Source of the DNA: G965276765 sp965276765
Lineage (GTDB): Bacteria > Actinomycetota > Acidimicrobiia > Acidimicrobiales > Palsa-688
Length of the DNA stretch: 64,000 bases
NCBI GenBank assembly: GCA_965276765.1
Contig: OZ255627.1
Span: 2,046,001 to 2,110,000, forward strand
Reading direction: 5' to 3'
This document shows positions 44,449 through 52,545 of this stretch, one piece after another. A program made the position numbers and the translations under genes. Position 1 is the first letter of the stretch; every line of letters starts with the position of its first letter. Below the pieces are notes generated by a model. The model saw only the letters and a list, made by a program, of their open reading frames with translations, did no database searches and was not told the origin of the DNA.

Positions 44449-45990
44449 CTAAGACTCTTTGAGTACCTCGCTTTCCTCCGCGTTGATATCCCCAGCCAAT
44501 CCCGAGGTGCTCGGACCGGCAGCACCCCGCCTAATTTTCCATCCGAGCACAGCAACAAACCACACTACCCCAATACCTTCAAGGTAAAGAAAATACTCAC
44601 CGTCGATGTGGTTAACGGCAGGCACGGTATCCATAACCATAACCAGCGCCACATACAGGAGTGCGACTATGCTACCGGGAACCAGCCATCTACCCATGTC
44701 GAACAGCCCAGGCTCACCCTGAGGCAGCCGGCCTTTAGCATGTGCCCATAGGACGCCAATCAGCACGAAAGCGTAGATACCAAAGCCGGCTACCGACACG
44801 CCCGCAATAACCCGCTCAACGATCCCTGCTGACGCCACGTTCGCAAGCTCCGCAATGACTCCCACTATCACAACGGTAAAAATCGGCGTACGCGTCTTCG
44901 GGCTGACGTGTGCCCACAATCCGGAAAACGGGAGCATCTTATCTCGCCCGAGCGCGAACCCAACTCGGGTTGCTGCTGCCGCGTTTGCGAGAAGCGCTGA
45001 GAACATGGCGAAGCCTAAAATAACCAATACGACATAGGTGAAGCCCGAGCCTAGGTGACTCTGAATTACATTAACCAGTGGTGTCCCAGGTTCGCCCAAG
45101 AAATGACTTATAGACCCTCGAATGGCCATTGAATAGATGGCGAAGAGAAACAGACCACCCACGCCCCCGGCGATCACGGCTCGCCGCATAGCTTTCGGGA
45201 TTACGCGCCGCGCATCTTTGGTTTCCTCCGACAAGTCGGCCGACGCATCCCAGCCGAGAATCGTGTATACCGGCATAAGAGTGGCTAGCGCAAGAAGTGA
45301 GAGTGTGACATGCGACGACTTGTAGGGACGGACGGTGAAAAGGATGTGTGGTCCCTGAATATGGTGAAAAAAGAAGAGGCCGACGGCGATGACCAGGGCT
45401 ATACCTAGAGTGCCGAAAAGCTCCGCTGACGCACCGATATTGTTGACGATCGCGGTGGCCTGCAAGCTGACGATGTTCACCACAACCGCGAGCAAAATGG
45501 CTGCGGCAGCTAATAACTCGATGTCGTGATGTGTTGGACTGCGCCAAAAGTACGGTGAGAACACTGTGGCCGCCGAGACAGCAATCCCTGCGGTTCCAAT
45601 GAGCCAGCCCATAAATTCGGTCCACCCGCAAAACCAGCCATAGTGAGGATTGACGATTCGCGCTGACCACTGATACGCGTACCCAGTGACGGGCATCCGG
45701 GCCACGAGGTGGCCCCAGATCGTTGCGATCAGCAGACCGCCAAGGGTTACGGGGATCCAGATCCAGACAGCGACTCCACCGATGGTCTCATACGGCTGCG
45801 CGAAGAGGGTAAAGATGGTCACGGTAATCGCGATCTCCGCGAACGCCAACGAGAACGACGTGTACAAGCCCATGCTTCGTCTGAGCTGCTGGCGGTACCC
45901 GAAGCGGTGCAGCTCTGTAACGTCCTGGGTGGCTCCTCTCGGGTTGTCGCCAGCGTCGCCCATCGCTCTGTCATTACCGATGTGTGTCAC
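44449..45990 (-). CDS. APC-family amino acid/polyamine permease
   Basis: 513 residues with twelve helices. Helix 1 begins SMGLYTSFSLAFAEIAITVT; the family's loop before helix 7 is visible (ILGWDASADLSEETKDARRVIPKA). The cytoplasmic N-terminus is about 40 residues. The subgroup resembles permeases for amino acids, choline or GABA-like compounds. Convergent to the acyl-CoA synthetase, it would supply the amine for the kinase/PLP pathway if the cluster works as a unit. Codon use is slightly less GC-rich than in the left half of the window. Confidence 0.87.
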   Translation of the reverse strand: MTHIGNDRAMGDAGDNPRGATQDVTELHRFGYRQQLRRSMGLYTSFSLAFAEIAITVTIFTLFAQPYETIGGVAVWIWIPVTLGGLLIATIWGHLVARMPVTGYAYQWSARIVNPHYGWFCGWTEFMGWLIGTAGIAVSAATVFSPYFWRSPTHHDIELLAAAAILLAVVVNIVSLQATAIVNNIGASAELFGTLGIALVIAVGLFFFHHIQGPHILFTVRPYKSSHVTLSLLALATLMPVYTILGWDASADLSEETKDARRVIPKAMRRAVIAGGVGGLFLFAIYSMAIRGSISHFLGEPGTPLVNVIQSHLGSGFTYVVLVILGFAMFSALLANAAAATRVGFALGRDKMLPFSGLWAHVSPKTRTPIFTVVIVGVIAELANVASAGIVERVIAGVSVAGFGIYAFVLIGVLWAHAKGRLPQGEPGLFDMGRWLVPGSIVALLYVALVMVMDTVPAVNHIDGEYFLYLEGIGVVWFVAVLGWKIRRGAAGPSTSGLAGDINAEESEVLKES

Positions 45991-46301
45991 GTCGGCCCTT
46001 TCGGTGTAGGTGCTTGCGGCCGGTGCCAGCTCGATTGTGCCTCATTGCTGCCTGTGACGGGCTCGGAGCTACCTGATCTCGGTAAGGGCTTCTGACCTAG
46101 CGAGACCGATCGGGCCCGGGAATCAGAACCACAGGGCGCGGCGGGCGGCCGGGTGTGGTTGTTGCTAGGTGGAAAGGGTACTGCTCGCTGGGGTCGGGGG
46201 CGTCCGTGCCTCGACCGAGCGTGTCGGCGTCCAACCCGGCTTCGCCTCAATGGACCTGCGCACCACCGCGATCGGCCGTGTCGATCGCTCGTTGGTGGAC
46301 C
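45991..46301. other. intergenic stretch without a recognised gene
   Basis: Between the permease start and the end of the Fic gene I see no coding, RNA or repeat signal. The permease promoter should lie at its left edge. Confidence 0.4.
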
Positions 46302-47570
46302 TCACCGTCGTCGAGGAATTCGACGGACGGGTTCGCTCGTGAGGGTGTGACCTTCGGGACTGGCGAGCTGGCGTTCAAGATCCGTGAAGGCAGCGATGAT
46401 CTCTGGTGCCTCGTAAGCTCGATTTCGTCGGCCGATGTTGACCTGGTTGAGGATGCCAGCGTCAACGAGCTGGGAGACGGCATTGTTGGCCGCAGGGAAC
46501 GACCGACCGACGAGCGCAGCGGCGCTGTTCACCGTGGTCACTGGAGCCCCAGGGAGGGCAGACAGGAGCAGGTCCGTTGCCGAGTTTCTACGGACGTTGG
46601 GTACGCGATCCCGCCAGGACCGCTGGATGTCCTGGGCTCGGTTCTCGAAGGCATCCGAGTCGGCGACCGCTCGGATGCAGGCGCCGGCGAACTGAGCGAT
46701 CCACTGGTTCGCTCCGGCGTGAGCGTCCTTGCCAGTTGCGGGGCCTCGGTGTCGGCTCGCGTCGAGCGCCTCGATGTACGACTTCGACCAGGTCGCCAGG
46801 ACCAGCGAGACAGGAGGGAGGACCCTAAGAGCGAGTCCCCGTCGACGGAAGACGAGGTGGATGAGAGCCCGGCCGGTTCTCCCGTTGCCATCCACGAAGG
46901 GGTGGATCGTCTCGAACTGAGCGTGAGCGATAGCTGCTTGGGCGACCGTGGGCAATGAGTCGTCGTTGCAGAAGGCACACAGGTCAGCGATCAGGTCCTC
47001 GACGAACTCGGGGGGAGGGGGTACGAATGCTGCGGAGCACGGGTTGTAGGAGCTACCACCGATCCAGTTCTGCTGATCACGAAAGCGCCCGCCGTACTCT
47101 TCGAGCCGCGTCCCGGCGAGGAGTCGCTCGTGGATACCGAGCAGGACATCGGTGGTGATGGTGCCGCTCTCGTTGATGCGCTCGATGCCGTAGACCATGG
47201 CGTCGATGTTCCCGAGAATCTCAGTGGCGGCGACATCCGATGGTGCCTCGTCGAGTCCCCTGACGACCTCCGCTCGGAGGAGGCGTCGTGCCCCGATCTC
47301 CAGACCTTCGATCCGGGACGAGGCGACGGCCTCTGCCCGGAGCAGGATGCGAGCCAGAGCTTCGGAGTCGATGAGGGCAGTCGCGTCGACGTTCAGGCGA
47401 GCGACGGCCGCTTCAGCCTCAGCGACGTCGGCGGCAACCTCACCATCCAAGGCGAACGAGCGACCGACGAGAGGGTCTGGGAGGTACGCTTCGTATGCAC
47501 ACGAGTGAGGATCGCTACGGGACGGACCGGACAAGTCAGTCGTCCAGCGCCGTCGCAGAACCTTTGACAT
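46302..47570 (-). CDS. Fic-domain protein with C-terminal winged helix
   Basis: 422 residues. The Fic active site HPFVDGNGRTGRAL (His223) transfers AMP or another group from a nucleotide to hydroxyl side chains. The inhibitory motif is on an N-terminal helix (ASSRIEGLEI, Glu88), so it is a class II, self-inhibited Fic. The C-terminus (TVNSAAALVGRSFPAANNAV, QLVDAGILNQV) is a winged helix, as in Fic proteins that bind their own promoter. AAGGAG lies 5 bases before the ATG. A palindrome overlaps its promoter. Confidence 0.92.
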   Translation of the reverse strand: MSKVLRRRWTTDLSGPSRSDPHSCAYEAYLPDPLVGRSFALDGEVAADVAEAEAAVARLNVDATALIDSEALARILLRAEAVASSRIEGLEIGARRLLRAEVVRGLDEAPSDVAATEILGNIDAMVYGIERINESGTITTDVLLGIHERLLAGTRLEEYGGRFRDQQNWIGGSSYNPCSAAFVPPPPEFVEDLIADLCAFCNDDSLPTVAQAAIAHAQFETIHPFVDGNGRTGRALIHLVFRRRGLALRVLPPVSLVLATWSKSYIEALDASRHRGPATGKDAHAGANQWIAQFAGACIRAVADSDAFENRAQDIQRSWRDRVPNVRRNSATDLLLSALPGAPVTTVNSAAALVGRSFPAANNAVSQLVDAGILNQVNIGRRNRAYEAPEIIAAFTDLERQLASPEGHTLTSEPVRRIPRRR

Positions 47571-47580
47571 GGGGTCTCCT

Positions 47581-47609
47581 TGTTAAAGGTTAGTATACGA
47601 CCTTTAACA
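47581..47609 (-). promoter_or_regulatory. operator palindrome over the Fic gene promoter
   Basis: TGTTAAAGGT and ACCTTTAACA form perfect 10-bp arms around a 9-bp centre. On the minus strand the centre carries TATACT, a good -10 box about 20 bases before the Fic start. Binding here would block the promoter. The winged helix of the Fic protein itself is the likely ligand. Confidence 0.7.
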
Positions 47610-47623
47610 CACAGATTCCATCT

Positions 47624-47830
47624 TTACGGTTGCGGCCCGTCCGATCCCGACCCTCCGGCGCTCTCTAAGAGCCGTTCCAGCGCCACCATCGGGATGAGGA
47701 TGCGCCTCCGATGCGGATGCAGGGAATCTCGCCACGAGAGACAGCATCGTAGGCGGTGAATGCTCCACGCACCGCCCGACGGATTGTGGCCGCTTGAGCC
47801 GGAGTGGGTCGGGTCGCCGAGTCCGAAAAG
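47624..47830 (-). pseudogene. excisionase-like helix-turn-helix gene, frameshifted
   Basis: One minus frame reads YDAVSRGEIPCIRIG, the core of HTH_17/excisionase proteins; a one-base shift then gives RRRILIPMVALERLLESAGG and a stop at 47624. The joined product is a typical small Xis-like DNA-binding protein. The start is not clear. Location beside a tRNA 3' fragment supports an origin in an integrative element. Confidence 0.65.
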
Positions 47831-47843
47831 TGGCTCTGACCAC

Positions 47844-47896
47844 CGGAGGGAGAGGGATTCGAACCCCCGGGGGCTTGCACCCCAAGGCTTTTCAAG
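47844..47896 (-). tRNA. 3' half of tRNA-Ser(UGA), probable attachment-site remnant
   Basis: The minus strand reads from the anticodon loop CTTGAAA through a long serine-type variable arm (GGGGTGCAAGCCCC), a T arm with GTTCGAATCCC, and the 3' acceptor strand TCCCTCC with discriminator G. No 5' half (D arm, GGAGGGA) precedes it; sequence upstream of the anticodon loop does not pair. A tRNA 3' end that begins in the anticodon loop is what tyrosine integrases leave at the far end of an element. Confidence 0.75.
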
Positions 47897-48037
47897 GGCG
47901 GCCTCAGTTGTCGCCTGAGGCGGCCGATGAGCGCTTGACCTGGGCTTTTATCTCCGGCCAACCCGCCGGATCGGCCCTTCGACGGTGGCAGTTGGCGGCA
48001 GATTATGGCCATTTGTATGGCCACGCTGACCCCGAGC

Positions 48038-48390
48038 TCAGTTCCGGCGCAGCCGCATGCCCGTACTCGTCGGAAGTCCCGAACGTTGTTGGTGTGGAGC
48101 GCCATCGAGTGGACCAACGCTGTGGCGGCGATGATGGCGGCGGGCTTGCGGAGGGCCGAGAGCTCGCGCCCCAGTAGCTGGCCCGGTCGGCTATTCGGCG
48201 ATCGAGGGGGGTCTCGTCCATGCCAGCCAGAAGGTGCTTGACATTGGGCTCCTCCACGCTTTTGTCTCCGGCCAGCAGCTCGGGCCGGGGTGATGACCGA
48301 GTACCCGAGGCGCCCGGCTCCTCGGGGGAGGCGGCGCACACCCGCGGGGTGGTCGATGCACACGTCGGTATCAACGAGCAGCTCAGCCAC
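48038..48390 (-). pseudogene. vapC: frameshifted VapC (PIN-domain) toxin
   Basis: Begins by overlap with vapB (GTGGCTGAG) as VAELLVDTDVCIDH, then changes frame to AELLAGDKSVEEPNVKHLL, returns to AAIIAATALVHSMALHTNNV, and needs a third shift to end in GMRLRRN. The PIN Asp and Glu are seen in different frames, and the usual PDAIIAA Asp has become PAAIIAA. The toxin is therefore inactive unless the base changes are sequencing errors. Confidence 0.75.
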
Positions 48391-48604
48391 GCCGGTCCCA
48401 TTCCGAGCGTGGTGGCACCCGACTGGCGATTCCTGGGGCGGTAGCCAACGTGGGCTCGAGGTCGTCGTCGCCGGCGAGCAGCCAGTCGACCGCGTCACGG
48501 ATGAGCTGCGACATTGGCACGCCCTGTCGTTTGGCCCGCTCGGCCAACCTGGCCCGTTGCTCGTCCGTGAGGTAGGTCTGCGTCCGGGTGGCGATATACA
48601 CCAC
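48383..48604 (-). CDS. vapB: VapB-type ribbon-helix-helix antitoxin
   Basis: 73 residues: beta-strand RTQTYLTDEQRARLAERAK and helix MSQLIRDAVDWLL form a ribbon-helix-helix (CopG/VapB) DNA-binding domain; the C-terminal tail (PPRSEWDRRG) would bind the toxin. GTG start at 48604. It overlaps the start of the broken vapC by 8 bases, the normal arrangement of such pairs. The antitoxin frame is intact although its toxin is not. Confidence 0.8.
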   Translation of the reverse strand: MVYIATRTQTYLTDEQRARLAERAKRQGVPMSQLIRDAVDWLLAGDDDLEPTLATAPGIASRVPPRSEWDRRG

Positions 48605-49521
48605 GCAGCGTAACCATCAATGGGTGGAGACGTGATGCGCCCTTTCGGGGATGACTGACCACCGCCGGTCGTCACCCTTGTCGACCACAGTTCTCCGACC
48701 AATGTCGCGCGTCCGAGGCAGCAACGGAGGGTGCGTCCACGATGGTGAGTGGTCAAGCGCGGGGGAGTCCGGGCGGCACAAGGACCTGGAGGACTTCCGC
48801 TCCGTGGTGGCGGATGCCGGCACCAGACGAGTGTCGCCGAGGGGTCCCAGCCCGCCTTCGATCAGGTCCGACACGACCGGGTCATCACCCACGGGCTGAC
48901 CGGTCGTCCGTCGGTCGTGACGCGCCAGGGTTGGCCGGCGAGGAGACCGCGAGGCATCCCAGATGTGCATGCTTGAGACTGGTGGCCCGCCGCCGAAGAG
49001 CGCGATATTGATCGTTGGTTATCGCGCGCCTCCCAACGAATCCTCTTTGTGTCATCTATGAAGGAGCGTCTTTTGTCGAGAGTGCCGGACGGTTTTCTGT
49101 CCGGTTCGATTGCGCCCCGGAGGGGCGTTGGGGTTCGGTGAGCGCGTCGGTGGGGTCTCGGGGGCGGTGTTTGCCGAGACGGAGAGGGCGGCCAAGGCCG
49201 GCCGGCGGCCGCCGCTAGGGGCAGCCTTGACGGCCCGGTCAGGTGTCACTAGGGATCATTGGGTGGCGAGGCCGGTCACGGTCTCGCTGGGTGCGCCGTC
49301 GACCCTTTGGGCGCGGGCGCGTTGCGGTTCTTTCTCCAGTGAGCTTGCTTGCTCGGGGCATGCCCGGGTTCCCGGGTGCCGGTCATCTATCCGCCACGGC
49401 ATGGTGGCATGGAGGGGTTCGGCCGCCCCCAGACGGGCTCAATCAAGCGGGCGACCGCGCCGGGCGATGCCGGGAGTCATGACAAAAAACGAGCTCGCGT
49501 GCTGGGGGCGCCGGCCGGGTC
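48605..49521. other. non-coding stretch with two tandem hairpins
   Basis: No convincing gene. Near 49085-49127 two hairpins lie in tandem: CCGGAC..GTCCGG (49085-49104) and CGCCCC..GGGGCG (49113-49127). They lie downstream of the IS110 transposase that ends at 49522 and could be part of that element's right end or a structured RNA. The left half looks like decayed coding sequence that I cannot assign. Confidence 0.35.
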
Positions 49522-50529
49522 TCATCCTTGTTGGGCTAGGCAGCGGATCTCGCCGTCGCGCAGCCCATAAAACACCAGGGTGAGAAGTTTGCGGGCCGCG
49601 GCCACCCGGCCGATGAGTCGACCTCGGCGGTCCGCGACGCGATGATGGTGGATAGCCACCGGCGTGGATCCGCGTTGGCGTCCGACGGCCTCGGTCGCAG
49701 CCCAGCGGACCAAACGGCTGCCCTGCTTGGTGATGTGACCGCGCTGGACATGGGTGTCGGACTCGCGGTGTTGGGGTGTGAGCCCGGCCCAGCTACACAG
49801 CTGGGGGGCTCCCGAGAAACGGTCGATGTCGCCGATCTCGGCCACGAAGATGGCGGCGAGGATCGGTCCGACACCCGGGGTGGTTTGGAGGGTCTGGTAG
49901 CCGCGATCCTCCGCGAGCTCGGCGCCGATGAGGGCGACAAAACGATCGACCTCGACATCGAAGGCGTCGATCAGGCCGAGGAGGGAGTCGACCCGCAACC
50001 GGTAGGCGGGAGCCAAGGCCGTCTCGGCGAGCAGCGCTCGGCCGCCGACCCCGAAAAGATTGCTGGCCTCCACGGCCACCCCCTCCTTGGCCAGGATGGC
50101 GTGGACTTGGGATTTGAGCCCGGAACGGACCGCGACCATCTTCGCTCGATGGCGGACCAGCTCTCGCCACTCGCGCAGCTCGGGCGGGGCGATATACGCT
50201 TCGGCCAGTCGCCCGAGGCGTAACAAGTCGATCAGATCGGTGGCGTCGCGCTCGTCGTTCTTGACCCGTCGGTTCCCCCAAGTGTTTCCCAGCGGGTGGG
50301 CCAGATGCACGCTCGCGCCGGCCTCGGCCAGGACGTCTGCGGCCCAATACCACCCGTACGTTGCCTCGAGGACGACCTCGGGGGCCTCACCGGCCCGGCC
50401 GATCACCTCGGTCAAGGTCACCGGGTCATTGTCGATCTGGACGGTCTCGATCCGCTCACCGAGAGAGTTCTTGCGGACGATCACGCTGCGACGACGGTGC
50501 AAGTCGACACCGACATATTCTCGTTCCAC
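49522..50529 (-). CDS. IS110-family transposase (copy 1)
   Basis: 335 residues. The N-terminal RuvC-like domain shows the DEDD pattern: YVGVDLHRRRSVIV, VVLEATYGWYW, KNDERDATDLIDLL. The C-terminal Tnp20 domain has LQTTPGVGPILAAIFVAEIG and LCSWAGLTPQHRESD. The GTG at 50529 follows AAGGAGG. IS110 enzymes recombine DNA guided by an element-encoded bridge RNA. The element's edges cannot be fixed by eye because this family lacks inverted repeats. Confidence 0.9.
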   Translation of the reverse strand: MEREYVGVDLHRRRSVIVRKNSLGERIETVQIDNDPVTLTEVIGRAGEAPEVVLEATYGWYWAADVLAEAGASVHLAHPLGNTWGNRRVKNDERDATDLIDLLRLGRLAEAYIAPPELREWRELVRHRAKMVAVRSGLKSQVHAILAKEGVAVEASNLFGVGGRALLAETALAPAYRLRVDSLLGLIDAFDVEVDRFVALIGAELAEDRGYQTLQTTPGVGPILAAIFVAEIGDIDRFSGAPQLCSWAGLTPQHRESDTHVQRGHITKQGSRLVRWAATEAVGRQRGSTPVAIHHHRVADRRGRLIGRVAAARKLLTLVFYGLRDGEIRCLAQQG

Positions 50530-50906
50530 GGGGGTCCTCCTTCGACGCTTGGATGTTGTGGAAGACCCAAGTTTCCCAACCGCAGTCGGCTTGGACGCAG
50601 CGAGGGCCCCCGTCTTTAACCTCGACCCCGATGCTCTCGTCACTGGCCTCTCCTAACCATCGACGCCCGAACCGCACCACTGACGACCCATCACGCAAGA
50701 GCAGCGCTACGCTCCTGCATCCCATCAAGGGGGGTCTCGTGGCCGCCGTGGGGGCGCGCTTGAGTGTCGGCTGGCCGTGGCGTCGAGTTTGGCTGCGTAG
50801 GGTGTTGGTGGGTCCGGGAGTGACTTTGCCGAAGAGCCGGCCGTGAGGGATGCGGGGCCGGTCGCGCTGGCTTTGTGAGTCGCTCCCGTCTGTCCTCCCG
50901 GGCCCG
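50530..50906 (-). other. non-coding: left end of IS110 copy 1 and right end of IS110 copy 3
   Basis: The part next to the transposase at 50529 is where a bridge RNA of copy 1 would be encoded. The part near 50906 follows the stop of the copy 3 transposase and should include its right end. The junction between the two is not visible. Confidence 0.45.
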
Positions 50907-50991
50907 CTATGCGTGGGCCGTTCGGGCGTCGGCGACGAGGTGGCGGTAGACGCTGTTGCTGATCTGGCGTTTGAGGGCCCGGATCGCTTCT
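50907..50991 (-). pseudogene. C-terminal piece of interrupted IS110 transposase (copy 3)
   Basis: Reads EAIRALKRQISNSVYRHLVA and a short tail, stopping at 50907. This is the missing end of the transposase whose first 316 codons lie at 52546-53494. Removing the nested element and one CT core joins the codons AAA and GAA in frame. Confidence 0.85.
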
Positions 50992-51088
50992 GGGGTGAAA
51001 TGCGTTTGCCTGGCACGGGTGTGGGCGCGCGGGGGGAGGTTCGGGTCGGTGAGGAGGCGCTTGAGTTGTGGAGTGGTGTGGTGTGGGT

Positions 51089-52327
51089 TTATGAGGCTTT
51101 CTCGGTGAGGTTGACGTCGAAGCCGAGTGCCTCGATCCGGCGTGCGAGTCGCTTTGCCTCGACGGCGGGATCGTGGCGACGCTGGAAGTAGTCGGCGCCG
51201 AGGTCTTGGTAGACGGCACCGGTGGAGAGCAGGTGCCAGATGGTCGACAGCATCGAGTTGGCCACGGCGACGGCGGCCTTGTTCGCTCCTCGACGGCTGG
51301 CGATACGCGAGTACTGGGCGGAGTAGTAGCTGCCCTTGGTGCGTGCGGCGCCGCGTGCTGCTTCGATGAGGGTCCGGCGCAGCCAGGTCGAGCCGTGCCG
51401 GGTTCCCGCTGGTCGTCGTTTGCCGGCCGATTCGTGGCTGCCCGGGGCGACACCGGCCCAGGCGCAGAGCTGTTGTGGGGTCGGGAACCGGCTCATGTCG
51501 GCGCCGGTCTCGGCGACGATCACCTCAGCGGTCGTATCCGAGACTCCCGGGACCGACATCATGAGAGCGACCGCCGTCTCAAAAGGGACGAGACGGGTCG
51601 TTATCTCCTCGCTGAGCGCTGCGATCGACCGGTCGAGGAAGTCGATGTGGTCGATGATCCGGCGGCAGACCACGCCGTGATGGGCGCCGAAGTGACCGGC
51701 GAGGGCCTCGGCGAGGTGGGGGATCTTCGCTCGCATCCTGCCCTTGGCCATCTCCGCGAGGACCTCGGGGTCCCGCTCGCCGGAGATGAGCGCCTCGATG
51801 ATCCGCCGCGACGACAGACTCCACACCGACGATGCCACCGACGTGATCTTGACGCCCGCGTCTTGGAGGACCTTCTCGAGGCGCTGGATCTCTTTTCCCC
51901 TGGCGTCGACCTGGGTTTTGCGGTAGCGGGTGAGCTCGCGCAGCTCTCGGATCTCGGGGGGCGGCACGAAGCTCGGGCGGACCACCCCGTGCGCGGCGAC
52001 ATCGGCCAGCCACTCGGCGTCGGAAAGATCCGACTTGCGGCCCGGCACGTTCTTCACGTGCTGCGCGTTACACAACCACACCTCGGCGAACAGCCCCTCG
52101 AGCGCATAGTACGGGCTCTTCCAATACACCCCGGTCGCCTCCATCGCCACGGTCGAGACCGCCGCGTCCGACAAGAAACCCGCCAGGTCGACCAGCCCCC
52201 TACGTGTGGTGGCAAAGCTCGCCTTGGACACCCCCACCTCACCATCAACACCAACGACTCGACAGCACGCCACGACCGTGTCGCGATGAACATCGAGACC
52301 CGCGACCCGATCCCTGATCCGCTTCAT
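51089..52327 (-). CDS. IS110-family transposase (copy 2)
   Basis: 412 residues. RuvC-like part: VAGLDVHRDTVVACC, VAMEATGVYWKSP, KSDLSDAEWLADV. Tnp20 part: MSVPGVSDTTAEVIVAETG, LCAWAGVAPGSHES and GSTWLRRTLIEAARGAA. ATG at 52327 with GGAGGTGATGGG before it. The frame is open upstream into the host transposase, which gives a misleading 803-codon reading, but the ribosome site and homology fix the start. Confidence 0.92.
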   Translation of the reverse strand: MKRIRDRVAGLDVHRDTVVACCRVVGVDGEVGVSKASFATTRRGLVDLAGFLSDAAVSTVAMEATGVYWKSPYYALEGLFAEVWLCNAQHVKNVPGRKSDLSDAEWLADVAAHGVVRPSFVPPPEIRELRELTRYRKTQVDARGKEIQRLEKVLQDAGVKITSVASSVWSLSSRRIIEALISGERDPEVLAEMAKGRMRAKIPHLAEALAGHFGAHHGVVCRRIIDHIDFLDRSIAALSEEITTRLVPFETAVALMMSVPGVSDTTAEVIVAETGADMSRFPTPQQLCAWAGVAPGSHESAGKRRPAGTRHGSTWLRRTLIEAARGAARTKGSYYSAQYSRIASRRGANKAAVAVANSMLSTIWHLLSTGAVYQDLGADYFQRRHDPAVEAKRLARRIEALGFDVNLTEKAS

Positions 52328-52545
52328 CCCATCACCTCCGTCTCGATTGGCCACAACGGCCGGCAGGGAGAGAACCCGGCGAAGCGAAATCTGGGGTTCG
52401 TGCTCGTAGCGACACTCCAAGGTCCTCCACGGTCCCCGCATCAAACTTTGCGCGCGCACACAGGCGGCAAGAAACACTCGATGACCTTCCCTACCAGCCA
52501 CCACCAGCATTTCATCGCTCCCCGGTGACCGCCAAGTCATCCCAA
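52328..52545 (-). ncRNA. candidate bridge RNA region of IS110 copy 2
   Basis: This 218-base non-coding left end is where IS110-group elements encode their bridge RNA. It contains, at 52504-52519 on the plus strand, CCAGCA-TTTC-ATCGCT. ATCGCT equals the left target half (50983-50988), and CCAGCA is the reverse complement of the right target half (TGCTGG, 52549-52554). Each half lies one base from the CT core. Such split, opposite-strand matching is the property of a target-binding loop. RNA ends and strand are not determined. Confidence 0.55.

Noticed and set aside
46153..47567. Plus-strand frames opposite the Fic gene
   Set aside because: They lie opposite a complete Fic protein with active-site and inhibitory motifs.
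47844..47960. A complete tRNA-Ser gene
   Set aside because: Only the part from the anticodon loop to the 3' end is present; no D arm or matching 5' acceptor strand is found upstream.
48617..48970. A 117-codon minus-strand frame beginning MHIWDAS, suggestive of a PIN-domain start
   Set aside because: Only the first residues resemble a PIN domain; the rest has no acidic motif pattern and poor coding character.
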